Part shown: positions 1 through 6,593 of the stretch, piece after piece | Layout: every line of letters starts with the position of its first letter | Position numbering within the stretch: position 1 is the first letter of the stretch | Source of the DNA: CAZTAO01 sp964611645 | GTDB lineage: Bacteria > Armatimonadota > UBA5829 | Assembly: GCA_964611645.1 (NCBI GenBank) | Contig: CAZTAO010000095.1 | Span: 1 to 10,841, forward strand | Length of the DNA stretch: 10,841 nt | Direction: 5' to 3' | Made by a program: the position numbers and the translations under genes | The notes under the pieces: model-generated | What the model was told of the DNA's origin: nothing | Database searches by the model: none | What the model saw: the letters and a program-made list of their open reading frames with translations, nothing else

Positions 1-1
1 C

Positions 2-54
2 CATAGACACAGTTTACCTCATTTCTGTGTCCAAGAAAAACCGGGGGCGGGGCA
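2..54 (-). mobile_element. Probable IS end (IS3-family-like), left edge copy
   Basis: This stretch is identical to the reverse complement of 10789-10841. The identity stops exactly where the outward-reading copy begins with 5'-TG, the usual first two bases of IS3-family ends. Read outward, it has a GC-rich tip and then a small hairpin (GACACAG paired with CTGTGTC around a 12-base loop, about 6-31). An ATG near the window edge could start a transposase orfA lying outside the window. The IS3-family assignment rests on recalled resemblance of the 'TGGACACAG...GTAAACTG' arrangement. The body of the element is not in the window. Confidence 0.55.
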
Positions 55-105
55 ACGCGATCAGAGCTGGACAAGGAAGACAACAGTGGTGCGATTTGGG
101 ACTCA

Positions 106-453
106 ATGTACCGTACCGACAGTGGCTGTCGTGCAGCCCCAATCAGTTGGCATCTTTCAGGAGGTCTGGGGGCAATCGATAGCTCGCCTAGAATGTTCAG
201 CCTGGAGACCATTGTCTATCCCCAGAACGCCGATGTGAGTTATACTTACTATGGTGGGTCGAGCTTGCGGGCGAAGGTGATTGACTCCGCCGGCACCAGC
301 AAGTATGCCTACAACCTGCTGAGGCAGATGAGCGCCTACACCGCGCCGCAGCCAGCGAACCGGACTGTGACATACACATACAACGCCCTGGGCGAGAAGA
401 CAACGGCCTGGCTCAAGGACGTGAAGAACGGGTCCAGCCTGAGACTTCAGTGA
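106..453 (+). pseudogene. RHS-repeat gene remnant
   Basis: This open frame encodes 115 residues, but only the part from about 205 to 440 looks like RHS repeat protein. It contains ADVSYTYYGG, an AYN segment, TVTYTYNALGEKT and WLKDVKNGSS. These align in order with ADVTYTYDGG, YSYNYDERDR, AVTYGYNNLNQKT and WLKDVKRGST of the long RHS gene at the other end of the window. Relative to that gene, about 15 residues are missing between the GEKT and WLKDV segments, which is an in-frame deletion. The first 30 or so residues show no RHS character, and the RHS upstream and core regions are absent. The frame stops a few codons after the last similarity, at the edge of the rhodanese gene. It is best read as a decayed fragment of a larger RHS gene, not as a functional small protein. 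Confidence 0.7.
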
Positions 454-470
454 GTAAACTGACACCAACG

Positions 471-1007
471 ATGAACAGCACACGTATGACGACCGGCACA
501 GAGTATCGCGCCGGTCGGCTCTTTCGCGACTCCGTCGGAATCCTGGTTGCGGCCTGCGCGCTGGGACTTCTCACAAACGCGGTGCGACCCGATAGGCTTC
601 CCTGGATCAGACAGCCCGTATCGCAATCCAGACCTGCAGCCTCAAGCGACCTCGCCACAACCAAGCAAGCAGCATTCATCACTCTCGCAGACGCTAAGCC
701 GCTCTACGATTCCGGCGAGGCGGTGTTTGTGGACGCCAGGCACGAACTCGATTATAAGGAAGCCCACATCACCGGCGCAAAGCTTCTCTACTATGATGAG
801 GTGGACAAATACTACCAAAGCGCGGTAGGCGGCATTCAGAAAGATAAGCCGATAGTGGTCTACTGCTACGACCCGGAGTGCGAGTCCGCCATCTCAGCAG
901 GAGATGCGCTTGTGGCTAGGGGGCACACGAGGGTCTACATCCTCATAGACTGCCTCCCTGGCTGGGAGGACGCAGGCTATCCTGTGACCAAGGGTGACAA
1001 GCCGTGA
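471..1007 (+). CDS. Membrane-anchored rhodanese-like protein (copy 1)
   Basis: This is a single-domain rhodanese-like protein with an N-terminal hydrophobic anchor (DSVGILVAACALGLLTNA), so the domain probably faces the periplasm. Rhodaneses carry or transfer sulfane sulfur on an active-site cysteine. The fold markers are present: a VFVDAR strand, the HITGA motif, and the active-site strand VVYC followed by YDPECESA. The end motif PGWEDAGYPV is also seen. The loop differs from the classical CRxGxR form and contains a second cysteine five residues on (CxxPxC). A third cysteine (ILIDCLPGW) replaces a glycine found in copy 2. The start is uncertain. GTG 450, ATG 471 and ATG 486 are all possible and none has a clear ribosome binding site; the length of the paralogue favours a short N-terminus. 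The stop overlaps the next gene by 4 nt. The upstream region is RHS debris, so the original promoter may be lost. Confidence 0.85.
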   Translation: MNSTRMTTGTEYRAGRLFRDSVGILVAACALGLLTNAVRPDRLPWIRQPVSQSRPAASSDLATTKQAAFITLADAKPLYDSGEAVFVDARHELDYKEAHITGAKLLYYDEVDKYYQSAVGGIQKDKPIVVYCYDPECESAISAGDALVARGHTRVYILIDCLPGWEDAGYPVTKGDKP

Positions 1008-1468
1008 GATGGTTTCAGCACCCGGCATTCGCGATCTTCTGCAGGCTTGCCTTGGGAGTCGTGTTCATCATCTCCGCGCTGGGCAAACTTCTCGATCCGC
1101 AAGACTTTGCCCATGCCGTGGCCGCTCTTCGCATCCTGCCGATTCAGACAGTGAATCTGTTCGCGATGGTGTTGCCGTGGGTGGAGATGATCTGTGGGGC
1201 GCTGCTGATAGTCAACCGCAGAGTTCCCGCCGCCGCCCTAATCCTCGCCGCCCTCAATGTGGTGTTCATTGCGGTGATAATCTCTGCAATGGCAAGGGGA
1301 TTGGATATCGATTGTGGATGCTTCTCATTGCTCTCCAAACAAAAAGCCGGCCTGAGCATCTGGCTAATCGCCAGGGACATATTGTTCCTCGCGCTATGCC
1401 TGCCCCTACTTGTGCCGCTCAGGACTCCAAGACATGGCCATCGACAGTCAGCAGCCAATGAAGCTTGA
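1004..1468 (+). CDS. MauE/DoxX-family redox-associated membrane protein (copy 1)
   Basis: This is a 154-residue polytopic membrane protein with four hydrophobic segments (about residues 10-28, 50-70, 76-97 and 118-138). It has the ALGKLLDP motif after helix 1, a PWVE motif opening helix 2, and the family signature GLDIDCGCFS after helix 3. That signature contains a CxC pair (C104, C106). MauE-type proteins are linked to thiol-redox supply for periplasmic proteins, and the related DoxX group is also redox-associated. The start is GTG, embedded as GTGA in the rhodanese stop, with an AAGGG ribosome binding site about 10 nt upstream. The two genes are therefore probably translationally coupled. 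Its stop lies 4 bp from the convergent DUF1573 gene. Family assignment is firm; the precise reaction is not known. Confidence 0.85.
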   Translation: MRWFQHPAFAIFCRLALGVVFIISALGKLLDPQDFAHAVAALRILPIQTVNLFAMVLPWVEMICGALLIVNRRVPAAALILAALNVVFIAVIISAMARGLDIDCGCFSLLSKQKAGLSIWLIARDILFLALCLPLLVPLRTPRHGHRQSAANEA

Positions 1469-1472
1469 CGCC

Positions 1473-2153
1473 CTACCTCGCAACCATCCCATACACGAAG
1501 ACAATGAGCACAGGATTGCCGGGGAGGGAAGTGGTGATTGTCAGCTTCTCGTAGAGCCTGCCGGACTTCTCCGGCGCTTTCACCTTGACCTTCAGAGTTA
1601 TCGCGCCGGTCTTCCTATCGGGTTTCGAGGCCGAAGCCGTAACCACATTGCCATCGCTCTTGACTGACCGAACGCTGAACCCCTTCTTCTCATCAGACAG
1701 TGGGGTAATCAAGACAGTAGCCTCAGCCGCCTGCCCGATCTTCAGATCATCGAACTTCACATACTTCGGCTCGACCGTGGCAAACGGCTCGCCCTTGCCG
1801 ATGACCTGGAGCGTGGTGGTTGGCTTGGCCGGGTCGCTGCTGGTAACGTAGATGCGCTTGTCCACATTGCCCGACACCAGAAACTTCACAACCAACTGAG
1901 TGCTGCCACCCGGAGGAACGCTTTTGCTCTTGGTTTCCAGGGTAGTGCATGATCCACAGGACAGACGCAGGTTCTTTAGCTCCAAGGTCTCATCGCCGGT
2001 GTTCTTGAGATTGAACACAGCAGTCTGCTCAGTGCCGGAGGTCACTTTCCCGATATCGATCCTAGTCTTATCGAACTCAATCCGAGGGGAGGAGAAAAGG
2101 CAGGAAGTCAGCGTAACCATGGCAATCGTACAGATGTATCCAACCAGCTTCAT
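1473..2153 (-). CDS. DUF1573 lipoprotein
   Basis: This 226-residue protein has a short hydrophobic signal and a lipobox (LTSC, C18), so it is probably a membrane-anchored lipoprotein. Residues about 24-120 are a DUF1573 Ig-like domain: FDKTRIDIGKV, the NLKNTG strand, the LSCGSCT cysteine pair (C66, C69), PPGGSTQLVVKF and the final SSDPAKPTTTLQV. A second Ig-like domain without cysteines follows (about 124-224). The ATG start is well supported by GAGGTG with a 5-nt spacer. It stands alone with its own promoter, on the same strand as the five-gene operon, and its C-terminal half resembles the last domain of the thioredoxin-DUF1573 protein. DUF1573 has no established biochemical role; a thiol partner or scaffold role is inferred from the neighbours. 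Confidence 0.85.
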   Translation of the reverse strand: MKLVGYICTIAMVTLTSCLFSSPRIEFDKTRIDIGKVTSGTEQTAVFNLKNTGDETLELKNLRLSCGSCTTLETKSKSVPPGGSTQLVVKFLVSGNVDKRIYVTSSDPAKPTTTLQVIGKGEPFATVEPKYVKFDDLKIGQAAEATVLITPLSDEKKGFSVRSVKSDGNVVTASASKPDRKTGAITLKVKVKAPEKSGRLYEKLTITTSLPGNPVLIVFVYGMVAR

Positions 2154-2179
2154 AGAACACCTCGCCTAGAGCGTACCTC

Positions 2180-2208
2180 ACGATACTCAGATAGGCCGCG
2201 AATGTCAA
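2180..2208 (-). promoter_or_regulatory. Sigma70-like promoter of the DUF1573 lipoprotein gene
   Basis: On the - strand a perfect TTGACA (2208-2203) is followed, after exactly 17 bp, by TATCGT (2185-2180, four of six consensus bases). The predicted transcript start is near 2173. It leaves a leader of about 20 nt that contains the GAGGTG ribosome binding site before the ATG at 2153. Confidence 0.6.
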
Positions 2209-2295
2209 GGCGGGCGGGCTGTCCAGACGGGAGTTCCAAACATGCCACCTTAAGCGTCGGCAGGCACCCATTCCCACATCAGACCCCCTGTTTTT

Positions 2296-2345
2296 TGGCG
2301 GAGGGCTTTTCGAATGCAGCAGTTCTGGCGTAAGCAATTCCGCCA
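2296..2345. repeat. Imperfect hairpin with TGGCGGA/TCCGCCA arms
   Basis: TGGCGGA (2296-2302) can pair perfectly with TCCGCCA (2339-2345). An inner GCTT/AAGC helix extends the stem around a loop of about 23 bases. A T-run precedes it on the + strand, so it does not read as an intrinsic terminator in that direction. Function unknown; it could be part of a structured RNA ending at the hairpin at 2482-2506. Confidence 0.35.
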
Positions 2346-2481
2346 CCTTTAGTCCCACATTCGACGAGTCCACGTCTTTTCGCTATACTGAAACAGTGAT
2401 TTGCAGTGGAGGGCATTTCGCATCCAGTATATCTTGGCCTGCCATAGTTTGATAATCTCCCCGTCCTCATTATGATCACAG

Positions 2482-2506
2482 CCCGCCAGGCAATCCGGCG
2501 GGTTTT
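2482..2506 (+). terminator. Terminator-like hairpin
   Basis: CCCGCC (2482-2487) pairs with GGCGGG (2497-2502) around a 9-base loop and is followed directly by TTTT, with another T-run a few bases on. This is the layout of a rho-independent terminator for + strand transcription. No + strand protein gene ends just upstream, so it would have to end an untranslated or RNA transcript. Confidence 0.45.
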
Positions 2507-2543
2507 CCGCGTTTTGTAGGCACGAATGGGACGGTTCGCACAA

Positions 2544-2680
2544 GGTCCCTGCCGTCAAACACGTGGCCCTCCATTTTCTGCCTGCACCACACTTTTGACC
2601 CAAATTCCCTCTTTTCCGCCCCACCCCTCTGAATCTTGAGGCCCCGCGGTTTGAGGGCCACGTGTTTTGGCGCAGGGTCC
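2544..2680. repeat. Long imperfect inverted repeat with CACGTG cores
   Basis: The arms at 2544-2571 and 2653-2680 match as inverted copies at about 23 of 28 positions, including a perfect 15-bp block (2557-2571 and 2653-2667) with a CACGTG core. They are separated by 81 bases. The arrangement could be a non-autonomous repeat element, or a long-stem hairpin if transcribed. It lies outside any recognised gene. Confidence 0.5.
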
Positions 2681-3007
2681 GAGACGATGAAATCGAAACT
2701 TGTGGATTCTTGTGGCTGGAATGAGGGGGCATAGTGCGAATGGTCTGCTTGCCAATCTGGAGAGAAGGGGTTATCGACCGACTGTGGCTGGGTGCTTACC
2801 GCTGACACCTCCTGACCGCGAATGTCGGCGGAGAATCTGGCAGCATAGCGGCCTCTCCCTTCCGAGGCGAATGCGACCTTTTCGTCCAAGTCCGCTCATT
2901 TCCAGCGGTTCTTTCCAGATCTTGTGGTCCCAAGGTTTGGGAGACGTTCCTGGTTTCTCCAACATGGCCAGCGGCCAGATCTCGTGGGTGGTGGGGAGCC
3001 TGTTTGC

Positions 3008-3484
3008 TCACTGATGCCGGGAGGTATTGCTCGTCTGGTTCATTGACTCACCGGCCCGACCTCTCTTCGCACTGCCCCGCACGATCAAACACATCGCCAG
3101 AAACACCACATCCCTCACCACGAGCCACCAACCCACCGTCTCGTGGGCACGCGAGAGTGAGAAGCAGCCGCACTCGATGTCAAGACCTCGGGCGATAGCC
3201 AGCAGCGCGGCGGTGATGAATGCTGCGTTCATTGCGACCATTATCAAGGCGCTGCTTTGTATAAACGCGGGTATCAGGACTGCTATGCCTGTGAGCAACT
3301 CGACCCACGGCATCGTGATCGCGGCGATGTTCACTAAGGGCATCGGCAGGATGCGGAATCCTGCAATTGCCGACGCGAACTCCTCTGGGCGTTGTATCTT
3401 GCCGATGGCGGCAAAGATGAACACCGCCGCAAGTATGACTCTGCACAGTGTCACTGTCCAGTTCCGCAGCCTGGCTCTGTTCAT
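3008..3484 (-). CDS. MauE/DoxX-family redox-associated membrane protein (copy 2)
   Basis: A 158-residue four-helix membrane protein, paralogous to the one at 1004-1468. Shared marks are AAIGKIQRPEEFASA after helix 1, the PWVE motif, and GLDIECGCFS with its CxC pair (C105, C107) after helix 3. WWLVVRDVVFLAMCL forms helix 4. It ends in a basic, probably cytoplasmic tail (RGSAKRGRAG) that differs from copy 1. The ATG directly follows the rhodanese stop codon, and AAAGGA in the upstream gene can serve as ribosome binding site. It is the last gene of the five-gene operon; no clear intrinsic terminator follows it. Confidence 0.85.
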   Translation of the reverse strand: MNRARLRNWTVTLCRVILAAVFIFAAIGKIQRPEEFASAIAGFRILPMPLVNIAAITMPWVELLTGIAVLIPAFIQSSALIMVAMNAAFITAALLAIARGLDIECGCFSLSRAHETVGWWLVVRDVVFLAMCLIVRGSAKRGRAGESMNQTSNTSRHQ

Positions 3485-4027
3485 CTAGCCCGGTTCCTTT
3501 CCCACGACTGTCGGCAGACCGGCGTTCTTCCATCCAGGCAGGCCCTCAAGGAGGATCATTGTGTGCCTGTGACCCATCGCCATAAGTCGGTCGCCTACTC
3601 TCACCGCTGACTCGCAATCCGGCTCACTACAGTAGACGACAATCGGCACAGTCTTGGGCAGCCGACCAATTGCAGCAGAATACAGGGTGTCAACATCGTC
3701 GTAGTAGAGGGATACCGCGCCCCGAATGTGTCTTGCCTCGTAGTCTTCTATTGCACGGGCATCCACGAACAAAGCGGAGCCATCGTTGAATAGAGTCTTG
3801 GCCTCGTAGAGTGTCGTGAATGGGGCTTCCGGGCGCTGGTTACCATCCGGCGATCCTGGAGATCGGTCGCTGGTCTGCGCGGCGGTCACAAACCGCCGAG
3901 TCTCCCACTTTGGTTTCCGGATGAGCGGAAGCCCATCGGGACGCAGGGCGTTTGTGACGAATCCGAGAGCACAGGCAACGAGAACTAGGGCGGCGGACTT
4001 GCCGATCAGGCTACCGTGCTTGTCCAA
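3485..4027 (-). CDS. Membrane-anchored rhodanese-like protein (copy 2)
   Basis: A 180-residue protein with an N-terminal membrane anchor (AALVLVACALGFVTNA), a linker rich in charged and polar residues (about 36-68), and one rhodanese domain. The domain shows ALFVDAR, HIRGAVSLYYD, the active strand VVYC (C133) with loop SEPDCESA (second cysteine C138), and the closing PGWKNAGLP. It shares the unusual CxxPxC loop with copy 1 and is roughly 45% identical by eye. The start is TTG, preceded by a good AAAGGCGG ribosome binding site, and overlaps the end of the thioredoxin-DUF1573 gene by 17 nt. The likely role is sulfur transfer or thiol chemistry at the outer face of the inner membrane; the substrate is unknown. 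Confidence 0.85.
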   Translation of the reverse strand: MDKHGSLIGKSAALVLVACALGFVTNALRPDGLPLIRKPKWETRRFVTAAQTSDRSPGSPDGNQRPEAPFTTLYEAKTLFNDGSALFVDARAIEDYEARHIRGAVSLYYDDVDTLYSAAIGRLPKTVPIVVYCSEPDCESAVRVGDRLMAMGHRHTMILLEGLPGWKNAGLPTVVGKEPG

Positions 4028-5120
4028 CGCGTTCCGCCTTTCCGGTGATGTTCCCGAACACGCTCAGGTGAACAGCGATGTCCATACCGGCATTCACGCG
4101 AATGGACACGTTCTCGAACACGCGTCGCGGTTGCGGTCCGCCAATGACGAGCTTGGCAGTGTACCCGCCTCCCTTTATTGGCATTACGCTTGTAACACGG
4201 ACGCAGCCGCTTCCGACCACCGAACGCACCACGAATTTGCCTCGCGCGGCAGGGAGTATCTTCACGGTCTTCTCTATGGATTTCCCCACCGGTATGCTGC
4301 CGAAGTTGATTGTGGGCGGTGTCAATATGACCACCCTGGCGAGCTCTGCCTTGATTTTCAGCACCGTCACCGGGCGTGCAGGGTCGTTGGTGTCTATCAT
4401 TACGGTTTTGTCGACTCGCGCGCTCACCCCGTCCGGCTTCACTATAACCTCAATGGCTGCGGACTTGCCTGGGGCCAACAGCTTACTCGTGGCCTTTGGA
4501 TGAAAGCAGGCGCAGGAGGAACGGGCGTCCTTAATAGCCAGATTCCCTTTGCCCTTGTTGGTGAAGACGAAGCGGACCGTCACGGCTCGACCGACGCCGA
4601 CCTTACCTACCTTGGCGGTTGTCCTGGCGAATACCATGCGTGGCGTCGGGCCTGCGGTCGTTTGGTGAGTTGTTGGCTTTGTCGATGACGTGGAAACCGG
4701 GGTGGTGTCCGGCCAACCACAGCCGCCCTTCTTCGCTGCCTTGGCGATTGTGCCGGGAAGCCGGTCGGTGGCTTCCTTCTCGCCGCCAATGACTTGGCCA
4801 TCGATGAAAACCACCGGCATCTCGTTGCCCTTGTCTTTGAACTGCTCTTCCATCTTGACCAGTAGCCGGTAGTTCTTCACCTCGGTAACGTCGAGATACC
4901 GAATCTCGGCCTTGCAGCCCACTTTGTCGGCGTCTGCATCTATCCTCGGCTTCTGCACTGGCGCGCAGGTACTGCACTCCGGAGATAGGAACACAATCAT
5001 CCGCACGACGGGCTTCTTCGCTGACCAGGAGGCCGACGAGATCGATAGCAGAACGGCGCAGGCAACTAGAATGACTGCCAGTCTGCGTCTGGAAATAGTC
5101 AGGTTACTGCGATACATCAT
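4011..5120 (-). CDS. Secreted thioredoxin-like domain fused to DUF1573 domains
   Basis: This 369-residue protein has a signal peptide (RRRLAVILVACAVLLSISSASWSA). A thioredoxin/glutaredoxin-like domain follows (about 38-130), with a CSTC active site (C49, C52) after a hydrophobic strand and a cis-proline motif EMPVVFIDG (P102). A Thr/Ser/Pro-rich linker (about 139-158) leads to a DUF1573 domain (about 162-260) containing SSCACF (C203, C205), then a second Ig-like domain (about 264-357). The CxxC plus cis-Pro layout indicates dithiol-disulfide exchange or delivery of reductant in the periplasm, with the DUF1573 part perhaps binding or receiving. The ATG overlaps the upstream gene by 4 nt (ATGA) and the next gene overlaps its end by 17 nt. 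Extra cysteines (C69, C134) are unexplained. Confidence 0.85.
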   Translation of the reverse strand: MMYRSNLTISRRRLAVILVACAVLLSISSASWSAKKPVVRMIVFLSPECSTCAPVQKPRIDADADKVGCKAEIRYLDVTEVKNYRLLVKMEEQFKDKGNEMPVVFIDGQVIGGEKEATDRLPGTIAKAAKKGGCGWPDTTPVSTSSTKPTTHQTTAGPTPRMVFARTTAKVGKVGVGRAVTVRFVFTNKGKGNLAIKDARSSCACFHPKATSKLLAPGKSAAIEVIVKPDGVSARVDKTVMIDTNDPARPVTVLKIKAELARVVILTPPTINFGSIPVGKSIEKTVKILPAARGKFVVRSVVGSGCVRVTSVMPIKGGGYTAKLVIGGPQPRRVFENVSIRVNAGMDIAVHLSVFGNITGKAERVGQAR

Positions 5121-6583
5121 TTTTCGTTCACCGTTCCGCGGACCCGCAGTCGGATTGTCGGCTGTTTGGGGTCTGTTGTTGTCAGTTTGATGTCGCCTGA
5201 GATCGTGCCTGCGGGAGCGTTGCTGGTGATTGTTACCGTCACCCGGTTCACTCCTGGTTCCTTCTTCGGTTCGATTTTGGCTGTGAGGAACTTGAGGGGC
5301 GACTCCGCCTTGGTCACATCGAAGTCCTCGCCGGTCTGAGACTTGAGCACTACCGTCTGCGCCGCCTCCGTGCCCTTCTTTGTTGGGGACATGAAGACGT
5401 TGAGGATCGGCGGGCCGAATGAGTTGCTTGCGGCCACCGTGGTGGTAGGGCGTGAGACTGAGACACTGGTGCCGGAGGAGGCGCTCACGGGAATCTCGAT
5501 GATGGGCCGCTTTGCGTGATTGGTCTTGAGGATGATCTTGCCATTCAAGCTGTCCTTGAAGCTGCCTTCAGACACTGTGACATCCAGGGTGCGTTGTGAC
5601 GGCTTTGTGGCGGAGTCTTCGCGGAGCACGCACTTGATGCTGTCCGGCTCTGCCTTGACCTCGGTGATCTCCACCTTGCAGCCATCCGGATCGGAGACCT
5701 GCACCTGCCTTGTGGCATTCTCTCCTGCTCGAAGTGAGCCGAAGTTGAGGCTGCTGGGATACACTGTCCATTGTCCTCGCAGGATGCGACCCACCATGTG
5801 TATCTGGGCAAGAGGCGCATTGACTGCATTGGATTCTACGTAGAACTTGAAGTCTTGGTCGCCATCCCGGCCAGCAGTGACAAGGCTCAGCTTGATGGAG
5901 CCTTCTTCGCCAGGGGGAATTCTGAGGCCTGATGCAAGCTTCAGCCCGGATGAAGCAACCACGCCCGTGCAACCGCAGGTGCCACGGACTGTTCCCACCA
6001 CAAGCTCCGCCGACCCGGTGTTCTTTACCTTGACCAACCTCTCTACCATGTCCGTCTGGTAGACCCTGCCGAAGTCCACAACATAGGGTTCGAACCGAAC
6101 AGCCGGACCTTTCGGCGTGATCTTTGGCAGGTCGGCAGGCTTCGTGGACACGAACAAGGCCGCCCCCGCATAGGCATCCGCGAAGTTGCTGGGAGTATAC
6201 TTCGTCTTGCCTGTGGGGTCTATGATCGTGATTCCGCCGCCCCCGTCACCCTGGACAACAACGAAGTGGTCACTCCACACAAGCGCGACGGCAGAGACTT
6301 TGGCTGAGGACAGATCACTAACGGATGCGTTGGTTACGAGGGTATTCGCGCCGCACTTGCGAGCCATTGCTTCCAGCGACTCGATAATAGGTTCTGTGCC
6401 GGTTGGTTCCCCAGCCGGCACAGTCGTTTCGATTCTTGTAGTCTTTGCCCCGGATAGACGAAGCAACTCACTCAGAGCTAGAACTCCGCAATTCCCATCG
6501 CAGATTCGGCAGGCAGCCGCAGACACACAAGTAGCCAACAGAGCCCAACAGAAAACAAGTAGGAACAGTCTGGCGATATTCAT
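5117..6583 (-). CDS. Secreted C39-like cysteine peptidase domain with DUF1573 domains
   Basis: I place the start at ATG 6583, directly before a clean signal peptide (MNIARLFLLVFCWALL...SAAA) and with a purine-rich GAAG upstream. An upstream in-frame start would overlap the HEAT gene. The product has 488 residues. Residues about 25-150 are a papain-like C39 domain: NCGVLALSELLRLSG with catalytic C32, SDHFVVVQG with H106, and IIDPTG with D122. The usual oxyanion-hole glutamine six residues before the Cys is arginine here. A DUF1573 domain follows (about 162-267) with GTCGCTG (C203, C205), then two more Ig-like domains. C39 domains in bacteriocin exporters cleave double-glycine leaders; here there is no ABC transporter part, so the target is unknown. 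Second gene of the operon. Confidence 0.8.
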   Translation of the reverse strand: MNIARLFLLVFCWALLATCVSAAACRICDGNCGVLALSELLRLSGAKTTRIETTVPAGEPTGTEPIIESLEAMARKCGANTLVTNASVSDLSSAKVSAVALVWSDHFVVVQGDGGGGITIIDPTGKTKYTPSNFADAYAGAALFVSTKPADLPKITPKGPAVRFEPYVVDFGRVYQTDMVERLVKVKNTGSAELVVGTVRGTCGCTGVVASSGLKLASGLRIPPGEEGSIKLSLVTAGRDGDQDFKFYVESNAVNAPLAQIHMVGRILRGQWTVYPSSLNFGSLRAGENATRQVQVSDPDGCKVEITEVKAEPDSIKCVLREDSATKPSQRTLDVTVSEGSFKDSLNGKIILKTNHAKRPIIEIPVSASSGTSVSVSRPTTTVAASNSFGPPILNVFMSPTKKGTEAAQTVVLKSQTGEDFDVTKAESPLKFLTAKIEPKKEPGVNRVTVTITSNAPAGTISGDIKLTTTDPKQPTIRLRVRGTVNEK

Positions 6584-6593
6584 ACTCTTCACT

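Larger units (their letters stand above)
2154..3007. other. Gene-poor 850-bp intergenic region
   Basis: No frame here has convincing coding signs. Open frames on several strands overlap each other, lack domain-like composition, and are not backed by strong ribosome binding sites at sensible starts. The stretch holds the DUF1573 promoter at its left end, a hairpin (2296-2345), a terminator-like hairpin (2482-2506) and a long inverted repeat (2544-2680). It may hold a decayed gene, a repeat element or an RNA gene; none can be named. Confidence 0.5.

Noticed and set aside
1461..1480. Terminator between the convergent MauE and DUF1573 genes
   Set aside because: Only 4 bp separate the stop codons and no hairpin with a T-run is visible there.
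2203..2480. Riboswitch upstream of the DUF1573 lipoprotein gene
   Set aside because: The predicted leader is only about 20 nt after the sigma70-like promoter, too short for a riboswitch.
2476..2889. 137-residue open frame on the - strand in the gene-poor region
   Set aside because: It overlaps the terminator-like hairpin and both arms of the inverted repeat, has no recognisable domain, and competes with other open frames in the same stretch. The composition does not look like a normal protein. It could be a decayed gene, but I cannot support it.
2930..2970. Terminator after the second MauE gene
   Set aside because: Small hairpins (TGGCC/GGCCA and TCCCAA/TTGGGA) exist on the - strand side, but none is followed by a T-run.
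3816..4688. 290-residue open frame on the + strand
   Set aside because: It lies antisense to the rhodanese and Trx-DUF1573 genes, which have clear domains, and is rich in Arg, His and Cys as expected for a shadow frame.
6520..6535. Possible lipobox (LLATC) in the C39-DUF1573 signal peptide
   Set aside because: Thr before Cys is unusual for a lipobox, and a normal signal-peptidase I site (SAAA) follows a few residues later. A plain secreted protein is more likely.
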